A DNA stretch of 64,000 nucleotides from Eisenibacter elegans DSM 3317 (GCF_000430505.1 NZ_KE387152.1:509413-573412), one strand, 5' to 3'; shown: positions 17,521 through 27,547, counted from the stretch's first letter. Program-made: numbers and translations. The notes: generated from the letters alone by a model not told the origin.

Positions 17521-18576
17521 TTAGGCCAACAGTTGACGGCGTACCCCTTCAAATTGGAGGATAAAGTCAGCTCCAAATGCTTTGGAAGGGGTCAAAAAAC
17601 CTTCCAAAGTATCACCCTGAAGCATTCTAAGTGCTATTTCGAGCGCGGTTTGCGCGGTAAGGGCATAGCCTTCGGGGGTATGGAGTAGGGCGCTGTATGA
17701 TTGTCCTTCCGCATTGGTTACTTTGCCCCAGAGCACACTATGGCTGTTGTTGCGGTGATGTTCATCGGGGCCTGTGATACGCTTGCGTACGTAGTTTTTG
17801 AGGAAATTTTGCACAAACCCCAGCCCTAAGATAGGAGCTGTGTAACGGCTCAGGCGCATTCCTTGCAAAAGTCTCGATGGTACTACCATATAGACCGTAA
17901 TATTGGGAATACCCGTACTGTGGAAGGCCGTAGATACATCGCCCCAAGGAATAGCGACTGCTGGGTGTTTGGGGTCGAGCTCAGGGATGAGGCGCACTTC
18001 GTGGGCAGCGCCAACGGTCTTTAGTAGGCTGTTTTGGCGTATCATTCCTCCTTTGGGCAAGTTTTCGACCATTGTCAGCGTAGTGCCTCTCGACATTTGC
18101 CCGATGGCCTTAAATCCAAGCTCAAGTGTATGGGCATCAGGGAGTTGACTATATAAAAAGGCCGCTAAACAGTCAGAGGGTACCACATCAAAACCCGCAC
18201 CCGGCAACAAGCTGATACCGGCCTTTACGGCGCGGGCGTGTTGTTGGGCAATCCACTCAAACACGGCAATTTCTCCAGTGATATCCAAATAATGCGTTTT
18301 GGTATGTAGGCAAGCCTCTACCATTGGCTGGGCAGTGGCCGAAAAAGGCCCGGCGGCGTGGAGTACCGCTCCGACCTTCCCTAGAGCTGCTTCGAGGGCT
18401 TGGCTATTGCGCAAATCAAAAACACTGTAGGGCATATCTAGCCGCTCGGCCAGCGCAGCAGTACGCGCTTCATCGCGCCCGGCCAAGTGTAGGCGCAACC
18501 CTTTTTGATGCGCCAATTGAGCTATTAGCTCGCCCGTGTAGCCATATGCTCCGTAGAGTAAGAGGGGAATATCCAT
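17521..18576 (-). CDS. Saccharopine dehydrogenase-like NAD(P)-binding oxidoreductase
   Basis: 351 residues from ATG 18576, which puts the Rossmann fold LLLYGAYGYTGELIAQLA next to the start; an ATG at 18606 would add ten residues. The GxxGxxG-like YGAYGYTG is followed by LHLAGRDEARTAALAERL and by VLHAAGPFSATAQPMVEACL with HYLDITGE, hallmarks of the saccharopine dehydrogenase/trans-acting enoyl reductase family. The reaction is not predictable: members act on lysine precursors or on polyketide intermediates. A terminator lies between it and the convergent neighbour, and a family A repeat lies upstream. Confidence 0.85.
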   Translation of the reverse strand: MDIPLLLYGAYGYTGELIAQLAHQKGLRLHLAGRDEARTAALAERLDMPYSVFDLRNSQALEAALGKVGAVLHAAGPFSATAQPMVEACLHTKTHYLDITGEIAVFEWIAQQHARAVKAGISLLPGAGFDVVPSDCLAAFLYSQLPDAHTLELGFKAIGQMSRGTTLTMVENLPKGGMIRQNSLLKTVGAAHEVRLIPELDPKHPAVAIPWGDVSTAFHSTGIPNITVYMVVPSRLLQGMRLSRYTAPILGLGFVQNFLKNYVRKRITGPDEHHRNNSHSVLWGKVTNAEGQSYSALLHTPEGYALTAQTALEIALRMLQGDTLEGFLTPSKAFGADFILQFEGVRRQLLA

Positions 18577-18609
18577 CAATTCAGCATTGTTTGTGAGTAC
18601 TTTCAAACT

Positions 18610-18696
18610 TATACCAAGACCTACTTGACTTGGGAGTGTACTCGATTCTCAAGGGTCTTCGAGCATATATTTCCCAAACCAATTTTGATTAGCATA
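18610..18696. repeat. Family A palindromic repeat
   Basis: TATACCAAG at one end, CTCGATTCTCAAGGG in the middle, TTTCCCAAACCAATTTTGATT near the other end. Orientation opposite to the 8.4-kb copy. It fills almost all the space between two minus-strand genes. Confidence 0.65.
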
Positions 18697-18711
18697 CAAT
18701 ACTGCAATATA

Positions 18712-19677
18712 TCAAGCATCAACGGTTTTTTGAAGCTTTGTGCGGATATGTTCTAGCATTTCGGCTACCATAGCCTCTAAGTCATATTGTGGCTGCCATC
18801 CCCATTCTGCTTGAGCCACGCTATCGTCGATAGAAGCCGGCCAAGAATCAGCAATTTGTTGTCGGAAATCAGGTTTGTAGCTGATGGTAAAGTCTGGTAA
18901 GTGTTGTTGGATGGCCTTGGCTAGCTCAGCAGGGGAGAAACTCAGCGCGGTAAGGTTGTAGCTGTCGCGGGTGCGGATATTGTCCGAGGGTGCTTCCATA
19001 AGCGCTACCGTAGCACGGATAGCATCGGGCATATACATCATCGGCAGGTAAGTGTCGGGTGAGAGGAAGCATTCGTAGCTACCTTGTTGGAGGGCTTTGT
19101 AGAAAATATCGACAGCATAGTCTGTAGTGCCGCCGCCGGGCAGGGTTTTGTAGCTGATGAGGCCGGGGTAGCGCAAGCTACGGATATCCAGACCATAACG
19201 CTTGAAATAATACTCGCCCCAGCGCTCACAAGCTTGCTTGCTGATGCCATAGACCGTACTTGGGTTCATCACGCAAGCCTGAGGTGTATTTTGTTTGGGG
19301 GTATCAGGCCCAAACGCAGCGATAGAACTAGGGACATAGACCTTGTGTAGTTGTTTTTCGCGGGCTACTTCGAAGACATTGAGCGTGCTGTCCATATTGA
19401 TTTTCCAAGCCCAAAGCGGGTCTTGCTCTCCACGTGCCGAGAGGATGGCGGCCAAGTGGTAGATTTGCGTAATTTTGTGTTTGGATACCAATTCGGCTAA
19501 GCGAGGCGCATCAGTCGCATCGAGGGTCTCAAAAAGCGCCACCGTGTGGTTTTCGGGCTTGCGCACATCGGTGAGCAAGATATTGTCTTCGCCATATTGT
19601 GTGCAGAGGGCTTGGTATAGCTCGCTGCCTACTTGTCCTAGGCCTCCGGTGATAAGAATACGTGTGGGTGTTGTCAT
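18712..19677 (-). CDS. L-threonine 3-dehydrogenase, SDR/epimerase type
   Basis: 321 residues. An extended short-chain dehydrogenase with ILITGGLGQVGSEL at about 7-20, the catalytic YGISKQACE, and YPGLISYKTLPGGGTTDYAV, a stretch characteristic of the UDP-galactose-epimerase-like threonine dehydrogenases (different from zinc-dependent Tdh). It oxidises threonine to 2-amino-3-ketobutyrate with NAD+, the first step to glycine and acetyl-CoA. The expected partner (2-amino-3-ketobutyrate CoA ligase) is not in the window. Confidence 0.9.
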   Translation of the reverse strand: MTTPTRILITGGLGQVGSELYQALCTQYGEDNILLTDVRKPENHTVALFETLDATDAPRLAELVSKHKITQIYHLAAILSARGEQDPLWAWKINMDSTLNVFEVAREKQLHKVYVPSSIAAFGPDTPKQNTPQACVMNPSTVYGISKQACERWGEYYFKRYGLDIRSLRYPGLISYKTLPGGGTTDYAVDIFYKALQQGSYECFLSPDTYLPMMYMPDAIRATVALMEAPSDNIRTRDSYNLTALSFSPAELAKAIQQHLPDFTISYKPDFRQQIADSWPASIDDSVAQAEWGWQPQYDLEAMVAEMLEHIRTKLQKTVDA

Positions 19678-19863
19678 TATATTTGGGGGGAATGGCTATT
19701 TCAGAAAACGGTGTGTTTGTTCACAGAGGCAAAGGTACAAAAATAGCACGAAACAAAGATAAAGTGTAATCTATCATAGTTTTGTTTCGGGTGAATATTT
19801 GTTTTTCCTGACTATTTGGCATATTTAATTTTGAAACTTCCCCAAGGATTATCTCAAAACACT

Positions 19864-20067
19864 ATGGATTTTGAAGAATACTTATCACAAAAAAAAATAG
19901 ACGCTAAGCGTTTCAAAAGCGACGAACCCGAGCTTTGGCAAGAATGGGCGCAGCTATTTATGCAGCTTCATCCGGAAAGCTTTACGATGCAGAAAAAGTT
20001 TTTAATCAATGCCCTGCGTCGCGAGTATCCGCTCCAGCCTACGCCAAGCAAGGAGCAAACCAGTTGA
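19864..20067 (+). CDS. Small conserved hypothetical protein
   Basis: 67 residues from the ATG at 19864 (MDFEEYLSQKKIDAKRF); the frame upstream has no typical residues. The Trp- and Phe-rich helices (ELWQEWAQLFMQLHPESFT) and the ending NALRREYPL match a small soluble protein I recall as widespread in Bacteroidota, function unknown. It is divergent from the threonine dehydrogenase gene and convergent with the M16 protease gene. Confidence 0.65.
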   Translation: MDFEEYLSQKKIDAKRFKSDEPELWQEWAQLFMQLHPESFTMQKKFLINALRREYPLQPTPSKEQTS

Positions 20068-20197
20068 CTATCAGCTTGTTTTGCTAGGGATATTCAACAA
20101 ATAATGGGGCAGTTTTTTTGAATTCCCCTTATTGAAAGCCTCTCTCAACAGTCCCTCCACCGGTAGCCCTCTTCTGGTTATGGTTTTTGGACGATTA

Positions 20198-20230
20198 ATG
20201 CCCATAAGATTTTGAAAACCTTATGGGCAT
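20198..20230. terminator. Strong hairpin between convergent genes
   Basis: ATGCCCATAAG and CTTATGGGCAT make a perfect 11-bp stem with an 11-base loop. No T run follows on either strand. It separates the 19864 gene from the M16 protease gene and probably terminates both or protects 3' ends. The rest of 20068-20283 is empty. Confidence 0.55.
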
Positions 20231-20283
20231 AATCTTCTGCATCTTGAATCCTATCACATCAAAAATAAGTTAGGAAGCCCCCC

Positions 20284-21516
20284 TCAAGCTCCATAATACA
20301 TTGTTGTACAGTTATTGGGGTGGAGATATTGCTGAGCCGCTTGGTGGATGTCAGCAGTATTGACAGCCTGAATCTGTTCGGCTTGTTGGTTGATGGCTTC
20401 GGGGGAGCCTAGATTGGCAAAAAACGCCAAGCCCATTCCCCGATTGAGTAGCTCTATTTGTTCAAACAAAAGCGTAGACTCGCTTTGGTTTTTGACCTTT
20501 TGCAATTCCTCTTCGCTGGGAGGGGCAGCTATCAAATCAGCCACTAGTGCTTGCACGGCTGCATCGGCAGTTTCGAGTGTAATGCCCTCATTGAGCTTGC
20601 CATTGATGACCAGCAGCCCAGGCTCTACCGAACCCGTTACATAGGCTTGTAATTGACTGAAAATCTGATTTTTTTGAACCAACTCTCTATAGAGCCGCGA
20701 GGATTTGCCCCTACCCAAAATATCGCTCAACAGATCGATGGTGTGGTATTGTGCGTGCATACGTGCCGGCATATGATAGGCTTTGTAGAGCGCGGGGCTA
20801 GGCACATTGGCCTGTACTTCCAAGTGTCGGGGAGCTGTTTGGGGTGGTTCGGTAGGCAGCTGACGGCGATAAGGCGCGCCGGCAGGGATATCGCCAAACC
20901 ACTTCTCTACCAAGCGCTTGGTGTCTTCAATTCGGACATTGCCCGCGATGACCAACACAGCATTGTTGGGGCGATAATAGCGGAAGAAAAAATCCTGTAC
21001 ATCGTCCATAGTCGCGTTTTCGATATGACTGATATCCTTGCCGATAGTAGCCCATTGGTAAGGATGTATTTCATATACTGCCGGACGGAGCTTGAGCCAC
21101 ACATCGCCATAAGGTTGATTGAGGTAACGTTGTTTGAACTCTTCGATGACAACACTGCGTTGTACTTCGAGCACCTGAGGGTCAAACGAAAGGCTTAGCA
21201 TTCGGTCTGACTCTAGCCAGAGCGCGGTTTCGAGGTTTGCCGCCGGTAGGGTGATGTAGTAGTTGGTCAGGTCAGGAGAGGTAAAAGCATTGTTTTCGCC
21301 ACCCACACGCTGCAAAGCCGCATCATAAGAAGGGATATGCTTGGAGCCTCCAAACATCAGGTGTTCGAACAAATGCGCGAACCCCGTTTTATGAGCTTGC
21401 TCATCTTTAGAGCCTACATTGTAGAGCACATTCACCGCAGCCATCGGCGTGCTGTGGTCGGGATGGATATATACCTGAAGGCCATTGGCCAATGTAAAAT
21501 GCTCGAAATAAATCAT
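20284..21516 (-). CDS. M16-family zinc peptidase (insulinase-like)
   Basis: 410 residues from ATG 21516 (MIYFEHFTLANGLQVYIHPD). The frame stays open 70 codons further up, but that part has no family likeness and crosses a probable promoter region. The inverted zinc motif HLFEH is at residues 48-52, and the downstream metal-binding Glu lies in VVIEEFKQR. The second, inactive-like half follows. This is the single-domain-pair type found in Gram-negative bacteria as periplasmic or cytoplasmic peptidase; no signal peptide is seen from this start. In many Bacteroidota a second M16 gene follows, but not here. Confidence 0.88.
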   Translation of the reverse strand: MIYFEHFTLANGLQVYIHPDHSTPMAAVNVLYNVGSKDEQAHKTGFAHLFEHLMFGGSKHIPSYDAALQRVGGENNAFTSPDLTNYYITLPAANLETALWLESDRMLSLSFDPQVLEVQRSVVIEEFKQRYLNQPYGDVWLKLRPAVYEIHPYQWATIGKDISHIENATMDDVQDFFFRYYRPNNAVLVIAGNVRIEDTKRLVEKWFGDIPAGAPYRRQLPTEPPQTAPRHLEVQANVPSPALYKAYHMPARMHAQYHTIDLLSDILGRGKSSRLYRELVQKNQIFSQLQAYVTGSVEPGLLVINGKLNEGITLETADAAVQALVADLIAAPPSEEELQKVKNQSESTLLFEQIELLNRGMGLAFFANLGSPEAINQQAEQIQAVNTADIHQAAQQYLHPNNCTTMYYGA

Positions 21517-21810
21517 AAGATATAGCGATAAGGTAGATGTTTTTTTGGCAAAGCAGGGATAGATACACAAAGTACCAGAATTTTCATCGGATACGAAGGC
21601 TAACCCGCGAAGTGGTGATTTGGTTCGGGAAGTGTTAAACTTTTGTGTTTTATCGTCTTTATCCCTTGAATATACCATAATTTGCACATTATTTGCAAAT
21701 GAAAAATCGCCACTACGTATTGGCAAGCGAATATTTTATTGACCCAAAGCTAGACTCGAGTATCGCCACACACCTAGTGGTGTAGCTAAACATCGACCTT
21801 TTTTGACTGT

Positions 21811-24800
21811 ATGACTAAACCAACTCTTCGGCATTCGCTCTACTGCCTTGTATTGTCTGCTCTTTGGGTGCTATCGTTGTTGGTATGGGAAAACAGCCAG
21901 GCCCAATCCGCAGAGCTTACCATTGGGCTAAGGCCACACAAAACAGTTTCGCAATATCTGATTGACCACTGGAAGCGCGATCGGGGGCTGCCACAAAACA
22001 GCGTTTTTTCTATCCTACAAGACCAGCAGGGCTTTTTGTGGGTTTCTACTTATGATGGCATTGCCCGCTTCGATGGTACCAAGTTTGAAGGCTACAATAC
22101 CGAAAATGTGCCTGAAATGAAGGCCAATACGGTTTGGAAAATCTTTGAAGACCGCGAAAAACGATTATGGTTTGGCACACAAGACGGCGGAGTTACCTAC
22201 CTGCAAAATGGGGTTTTCAGAACCCTTAATACCAAGGACGGACTGATAGACAATATGGTCTATGACATCGCCCAAACACCGGACGGTAGCCTGTGGATGG
22301 CCACTCGAAACGGGCTCTCGCGCTTCAAAGACGGGAAATTTCGTAATTACACCAAGGCCGATGGCCTGATTGCCAACCAAATCAACAGGCTTTTGCTTGA
22401 TAAAGATGGCAGCCTCTGGATTGGGACTACCCACGGACTACAACGCTGGAAAGCAGAGCAATTTGAAGATTTCAGCCGCCAACTCTTACTCATCAGCCGC
22501 CATATCAATGTGCTGATACAAGACTTAGAGGGCGCACTATGGATTGGCACCAACGATGGTTTGGTATGCTGGAATCCAACAAAATTTATCCAAACGACTT
22601 TCAACAGCCAGCCGCAAGTCCTCAAGGGCAGACAAGTTACTTGCCTATGGCAAGACCGCCACGGCTCGGTATGGGTAGGCACACAAAGCGAGGGGCTGTA
22701 CCGTTACCTGCCTCAGACCCAAATTTGGGAACAACTAACCACTAACAAAGGCTTGGCCGCCAATCATATACTGACGCTATGCGAAGACCAAGAGGGCAGC
22801 CTATGGGTAGGTCTGAGCCGAGGAGGGCTGAACCGCCTGCGAGACGGGAAGTTTACGAACCTCAGCAAGACTGAAGGGCTGTCGGATAATTTCGCCAACT
22901 GTATTTTCCAAGACCGCCAAAAGCGCGTCTGGGTAGGCACTACCAATGGCGGGGTCAATATCATCGAAAACCAACAAGTGGTTCGTAAGATAGATACCAC
23001 CCAAGGCCTGAGTGGGCAGTATGTACGCTCGGTTTTTCAGGATAATAATGGGGATATATGGGTGGCTACTTACGGACAAGGGCTGAACCGCCTGCGCCTC
23101 GAACAAACCCAAGAGCATCTACAAATCAAGGTGTATACCAAGGCCGACGGCCTGGCCGACAATGTGTGCCGGGCGGTGATTGGCCGCAAAGCCGGTGGTA
23201 TTTGGATTGCCACGCGCAATGGCCTTAGTGCTTGGGATGGGCAAGAGTTTAAAAACTACACCACTGCCGAAGGCCTAAAAAGCAACAATCTCATTACTTT
23301 GCTCGAAGATCGGTTCCAACGCCTCTGGATTGCGACCGACGGCGCAGGCCTGATGGTACGGTACCCCAACGGACAGGTAGACCAGTTTCGGATGAAGGAC
23401 GGCTTGGCCGATGATCTCGTCTTTAGCCTCTACGAAGACAAACAAGGAGCCATCTGGATTGGCACCAAAAACGGCCTCTCACGCTGGCACGAAGGCAAGC
23501 TCCAAACCATTACTTACCGCAATGGATTGGCACACAATGCCGTGCATAGCATTGCTGAAGACAGCCAAGGCCGCCTCTGGTTTTCGTGTAGTGATGGGGT
23601 ATATTATGTGGCCAAAAAAGATATTCTGGACTTCTGGGCCGGAAAGCGACGCAAAATCAGCTGTACACTCTACGATGAATACGATGGCTTGGCCAGTAGT
23701 GATTGTGCGGCATCGGCTACGCCCAGTGTGTGTCAGGATGTCAATGGGCAGTTGTGGTATCCTACTACAGAGGGCATTTCTTTTATTCAGCCTACCGCTC
23801 CTGTGCGCAATACAGTAGTGCCTCCGGTAGCTATACAGCGGCTGATAGCGAACAATGTGGCCTATGAAGTATATCCCAATACGACGATGTTGCGGTTTAA
23901 ACCCGGAACAACCAAGTTTGAGTTTGACTTTACAGCCCTGAGTTTTTTGGCTCCCGAAAGGGTTCAATTCCGTATCAAGCTACAAGGATTTGACAAAAAC
24001 TGGGTTGATGTAGGCCAAAAACGTGAAGCTTATTACACCAATCTGCCTCCGGGAGAATATACTTTCTGGGTTCAGGCGGCCAACAACGATGGCCTCTGGA
24101 ATGAGGATGGCGCTTGGGTGAAGTTTTATGTAGCACCGTTTTTCTACCAAACACTCTGGTTTTATCTCTTGGTGGGGATAGGGATTGTGTCGAGCGGGGG
24201 AGGAGTCTACTATTGGCGGGTACAAAATTTGCAAAAAAACCAACAACGCCTTGAGCAAGAAATCCAAGAACGAACCAAGCAAATCACGGCACAATATGAG
24301 CAAATTACCCGCCAAACGGAAGAGTTAGAACGGATGGATGCAATCGTACAGGCCATCAATAGCAAACTGACGCTTGAGGGGGTGTTGCAGGCACTCCTAG
24401 CGCAAGGCGTACAGCTATATCACCCTACTAGGCGGGGAATGCTCTGGATTTGTGATCCACAGCTGGAGCGATTTGTATTGGTAGCTCACAAAGGCGACAT
24501 CCCCGAAGATATTCAACACTATAGCCCCAAACCTGAAGTCATTTATGGGCATCTACAGCAGGCCAAACAGCTTGATGAAAACATTTATTTGCTCGCTCCC
24601 AAACAAGCGGCCAATGTCTTTGCCGACAACCAAGTGTATCCTACTTGTGCAATTACCATCTGTACGGATGGGGTAATAGAAGGCTTGCTGATTTTGGAAT
24701 CTAATGCTTTTGCTCAGCTTAACCCAAAGGAGCTGAGTAAGCTACAGCGATTCAACCAGCACGCGATGTCGGCTTTTAGCAAAGCCCGTATCTTGCAAGA

Positions 24801-25659
24801 AATAGAAGATAAAAACAAGGCCATCGAAAGCTCCTTCCGCAAGATGGAAGACAGTATGCAATACGCCAAACGCATTCAAGAGGCCATCTTTGTCAGGCCA
24901 GAGGAAATCAAGAAACATTTCCCGGATGCCTTTATTTTTTATAGCCCCAAGGATATTGTAAGTGGAGATTTTTACTGGTTTGCCGAAACCTTACCCGAGC
25001 CTATCTACAGCATCATCGAAACAGAAGAGGGGCGCGAATCGGTGTTTAGTGGGTTTTCTGAAACCAAGAAAATTATCGCAGCGGTAGACTGCACCGGACA
25101 TGGAGTTCCGGGCGCACTGATGACGGTTGTAGGCAATGACTTGCTCGATAATATCGTCAAAGAAAAACAAGTACAGAAGCCCTCAGCAATCTTACGACAG
25201 TTGGACATGGGGATAAAAACTTATCTACATCAAGAAGAAGGGACGGCAGCCAATGATGGAATGGATATGGCTCTCTTGGTCATTGATGAGGTAGAGCAGA
25301 AGGTGGAGTTTGCCGGTGCCAAAAACCCTGTCATACATATCCGTAACGGAGAGCTGAAGGAAATCAAAGGAGTGAAATACCCCATCGGTGGGATTCAGAT
25401 CAAGAATAAGGTTTTTGAGCGACATATTATCCCATATCAGCCCGGAGATGTGTTTTATATCTATTCGGATGGCTTTCAAGACCAATTCGGCGGGGAACAC
25501 GACCGCAAGTTTGGAGTTAGAAAGTTTCGTGAACTCCTACTGAGTATCAGTCATTTGTCTATGGATGAGCAAAACGAAGTTTTACAAAAAACTTTTGATG
25601 AGTGGAGAGGCCCGCAACGCCAAACAGATGATGTGCTGGTTATTGGTATTAGACTTTAA
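21811..25659 (+). CDS. Two-component-type propeller sensor with Y_Y_Y, GAF and SpoIIE phosphatase domains
   Basis: 1282 residues. Signal peptide to about 31 (ending NSQAQS), then about fourteen ligand-propeller repeats with the pattern G-LWIGT--GL-R (about 40-690), a Y_Y_Y domain (about 705-775, NLPPGEYTFWVQAANNDG) and one membrane helix (about 780-800). A coiled coil and GAF-like domain (about 840-990) lead to a PP2C/SpoIIE serine phosphatase domain (about 1015-1282). The metal-binding motifs DCTGHGVPGAL (about 1094), NDGMDMALL and QTDDVLVIGI are present. In the hybrid sensors of this phylum the propeller binds a periplasmic ligand; here the output is dephosphorylation, probably of an anti-sigma-factor antagonist. 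No such partner is adjacent. Confidence 0.93.
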   Translation: MTKPTLRHSLYCLVLSALWVLSLLVWENSQAQSAELTIGLRPHKTVSQYLIDHWKRDRGLPQNSVFSILQDQQGFLWVSTYDGIARFDGTKFEGYNTENVPEMKANTVWKIFEDREKRLWFGTQDGGVTYLQNGVFRTLNTKDGLIDNMVYDIAQTPDGSLWMATRNGLSRFKDGKFRNYTKADGLIANQINRLLLDKDGSLWIGTTHGLQRWKAEQFEDFSRQLLLISRHINVLIQDLEGALWIGTNDGLVCWNPTKFIQTTFNSQPQVLKGRQVTCLWQDRHGSVWVGTQSEGLYRYLPQTQIWEQLTTNKGLAANHILTLCEDQEGSLWVGLSRGGLNRLRDGKFTNLSKTEGLSDNFANCIFQDRQKRVWVGTTNGGVNIIENQQVVRKIDTTQGLSGQYVRSVFQDNNGDIWVATYGQGLNRLRLEQTQEHLQIKVYTKADGLADNVCRAVIGRKAGGIWIATRNGLSAWDGQEFKNYTTAEGLKSNNLITLLEDRFQRLWIATDGAGLMVRYPNGQVDQFRMKDGLADDLVFSLYEDKQGAIWIGTKNGLSRWHEGKLQTITYRNGLAHNAVHSIAEDSQGRLWFSCSDGVYYVAKKDILDFWAGKRRKISCTLYDEYDGLASSDCAASATPSVCQDVNGQLWYPTTEGISFIQPTAPVRNTVVPPVAIQRLIANNVAYEVYPNTTMLRFKPGTTKFEFDFTALSFLAPERVQFRIKLQGFDKNWVDVGQKREAYYTNLPPGEYTFWVQAANNDGLWNEDGAWVKFYVAPFFYQTLWFYLLVGIGIVSSGGGVYYWRVQNLQKNQQRLEQEIQERTKQITAQYEQITRQTEELERMDAIVQAINSKLTLEGVLQALLAQGVQLYHPTRRGMLWICDPQLERFVLVAHKGDIPEDIQHYSPKPEVIYGHLQQAKQLDENIYLLAPKQAANVFADNQVYPTCAITICTDGVIEGLLILESNAFAQLNPKELSKLQRFNQHAMSAFSKARILQEIEDKNKAIESSFRKMEDSMQYAKRIQEAIFVRPEEIKKHFPDAFIFYSPKDIVSGDFYWFAETLPEPIYSIIETEEGRESVFSGFSETKKIIAAVDCTGHGVPGALMTVVGNDLLDNIVKEKQVQKPSAILRQLDMGIKTYLHQEEGTAANDGMDMALLVIDEVEQKVEFAGAKNPVIHIRNGELKEIKGVKYPIGGIQIKNKVFERHIIPYQPGDVFYIYSDGFQDQFGGEHDRKFGVRKFRELLLSISHLSMDEQNEVLQKTFDEWRGPQRQTDDVLVIGIRL

Positions 25660-25738
25660 GGACGATGTTAGATTTATGATGTACGATTTCAGATTTACGA
25701 TTTCAGCCCTTACTTCGTCAATCGCAAATCCCAACTCG
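25660..25738. repeat. Short ATTTACGA-type repetitive spacer
   Basis: GATTTATGATGTACGATTTC, AGATTTACGATTTC and TTCGTCAATC recur here and in eroded form at about 13360-13400 and 26860-26890. It is a simple dispersed intergenic motif, not coding. Confidence 0.4.
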
Positions 25739-26698
25739 TCAATCCCTTTGCGCTAATTTTGAGGCAGCTATACTGACAACAAAGATTTGGAAGGCGTGAA
25801 AAAGCATCAGAGGGAGCAAAATCATTCCTACAGGAAAAGATACGGGGAACAAAATTTTAGAAAAAACCACGCCGTGTACCAGTGATTTTTTTGTACCACA
25901 AAACTGCGCCGTAATTTGGTCTTCAAGACTAAACCCAAGGTAGGCCGACAGCCAGCTTGTGAGGTAATACATCACATAAAAAACTGCGATGGCCCCTACA
26001 GAAACCAGCAATAACTCATCAAGCCCTACGGTGCTAAAGACCTTGTTTTCAAAAGAGGTCGCAAAACTTTTAAAGATGATGAGCAAGATGATGGTTTTAT
26101 CAAAAGAAGTCATCTGCTTGCCATATCGGACAGCGAGAGCGCCGAGGTACTTTTGCAAGAAAAGCCCCAAGCCTACAGGCAGCAGGATTTCGGCTATTAG
26201 TTTGATATATACGACAGATAAATCAAAATCCCCGCCTGATTGTTGTAAAAACAGACCCATCCAAAGGGGCGTAATCACAATGCCAATTAGCCCTGAGATA
26301 CTAGCATTGAAGATAGCCGCCGGAAGATTGCCTTTGGCGATAGAAACCATCACCACCGACGAGGATACGGTAGAAGGAAGCGCTGCCAAAAACAAAAACG
26401 AGAGCCAAAGCGCTTGGTAGGATGTGTTATGGACTAGGGGGTAACATAGCAACATCAACAAAGGAAAAAAGAGAAAGGTGGAGAGCTGAATAAGGCTATG
26501 GAGCTTCCAGTTTTGTAAACCAGCTTGTATCTTTTCTGGACTTAACTTGAGACCATAAAAGAAAAAAATCAGTGAAACGCCCACACTGCCAATCGTATCG
26601 AGTGGGATAGGACTGCTTGGGCTGCCCAACTGGGGAAAACAATAGGCCAGTATCACCACCCCTATGATGAACAACACAAATTTGTCGATGTTGAACAC
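25739..26698 (-). CDS. SBF-like bile acid:sodium symporter family transporter
   Basis: 319 residues, about nine to ten membrane helices. It resembles the SBF-like (YfeH) group: GSVGVSLIFFFYGLKLSPE early, FLAALPSTVSSSVVMVSIAKGN in the middle (quoted: LPSTVSSSVVMVSIAKGN), then FNASISGLIGIVITPLW and FCGTKKSLVHGVVFSKILF. The conserved polar residues in the discontinuous helices of the sodium site are present. It is probably an inner-membrane sodium-coupled organic anion carrier with unknown substrate. It is monocistronic, with repeats on both sides. Confidence 0.85.
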   Translation of the reverse strand: MFNIDKFVLFIIGVVILAYCFPQLGSPSSPIPLDTIGSVGVSLIFFFYGLKLSPEKIQAGLQNWKLHSLIQLSTFLFFPLLMLLCYPLVHNTSYQALWLSFLFLAALPSTVSSSVVMVSIAKGNLPAAIFNASISGLIGIVITPLWMGLFLQQSGGDFDLSVVYIKLIAEILLPVGLGLFLQKYLGALAVRYGKQMTSFDKTIILLIIFKSFATSFENKVFSTVGLDELLLVSVGAIAVFYVMYYLTSWLSAYLGFSLEDQITAQFCGTKKSLVHGVVFSKILFPVSFPVGMILLPLMLFHAFQIFVVSIAASKLAQRD

Positions 26699-26739
26699 AG
26701 TATATACAGCTAGTTATGGATAGTTGTCTAATAAATTAC

Positions 26740-26820
26740 GCCAAGACTCACAAGATTTGAGAATTTGATTTTCTTGATTCTCAGCACACACATTTCCCAA
26801 ACCAATTTTGCTTGAGTATG
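26740..26820. repeat. Family A palindromic repeat
   Basis: Reads CACAAGATTTGAG, GATTTTCTTGATTCTCAG, then TTTCCCAAACCAATTTTGCTTG. Ends are eroded (GAGTATG instead of GGTATA). Confidence 0.6.
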
Positions 26821-26893
26821 CACCAAGATGGATTCCGGCCTGTATTTGATGGATTGTCAACAACCAAATCGATCCCAAATCCCAAATCGTCAA

Positions 26894-27547
26894 TCAAATT
26901 CCCATTCCCAGCAGCTCTGCCATCAGGATATAGCGTTCTACTTCGGGGATATCGCGCAAGAGCAACAATCCGAAAGCGAAAGAATTGTTGGTAGCAGGTA
27001 TTTTGAGATCAGTACCGATGCCATCAACATCGATGATACGCTCCTTGTACTTGGTTTTGCCCAGCTCACGGCCTTCAAAATAAATGAAATAGTGGTTAGG
27101 GTCTTGTTGTTTGATTTCGAAGGGGTTAGCCCCTTCAGGGTCTTTACTGATTTTTACTTTTTGGTCTTTGATTTTGGCCTGCCAACGAAACTCCTCTGTG
27201 CCAGAGAGGAGTTTGATTTTGTCGGGTCGTATTTTAGCAATGATGAGTAGGTCGCCATTGTTGTCAAGATAAGTTGTTTTACCGGTTTTGCGTTGACCCA
27301 TCAGTACACGGTCTCGAAAGCGGATGACATATTCGGCCTCCCCTAGGTCAAAGCTGACGAGGGTATTGCCTTGTTTGTCATTAATGCTAAATTTTTGCAG
27401 CCCACGAATAGCTTGTTTGCCTACACTCAGGGCAATACTATCGGCTTGGGTGAGGGTTTGGTCAGTGTCAGACCGACCACTACCACAAGCGCAGAGCAGG
27501 CTGATACAGATGATAAAGGAAAGCACAAACAGTGGGGATTGTTTCAT
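26894..27547 (-). CDS. Lipoprotein, unknown function
   Basis: 217 residues. The N-terminal signal has a lipobox, LLCAC with Cys at about residue 21, followed by the polar GSGRSDTDQT. The rest has alternating beta strands (VSFDLGEAEYVIRFRDRVLM, DLLIIAKIRPDKIKLLSG), suggesting a beta-rich lipid-anchored envelope protein. The C-terminus is hydrophobic and helical (FGLLLLRDIPEVERYILMAE). No family recognised. Confidence 0.65.
   Translation of the reverse strand: MKQSPLFVLSFIICISLLCACGSGRSDTDQTLTQADSIALSVGKQAIRGLQKFSINDKQGNTLVSFDLGEAEYVIRFRDRVLMGQRKTGKTTYLDNNGDLLIIAKIRPDKIKLLSGTEEFRWQAKIKDQKVKISKDPEGANPFEIKQQDPNHYFIYFEGRELGKTKYKERIIDVDGIGTDLKIPATNNSFAFGLLLLRDIPEVERYILMAELLGMGI

Noticed and set aside
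21517-21726. 70-residue N-terminal extension of the M16 peptidase
   Set aside because: No signal peptide or family similarity; M16 proteins start close to the FEHFTLANGL segment.
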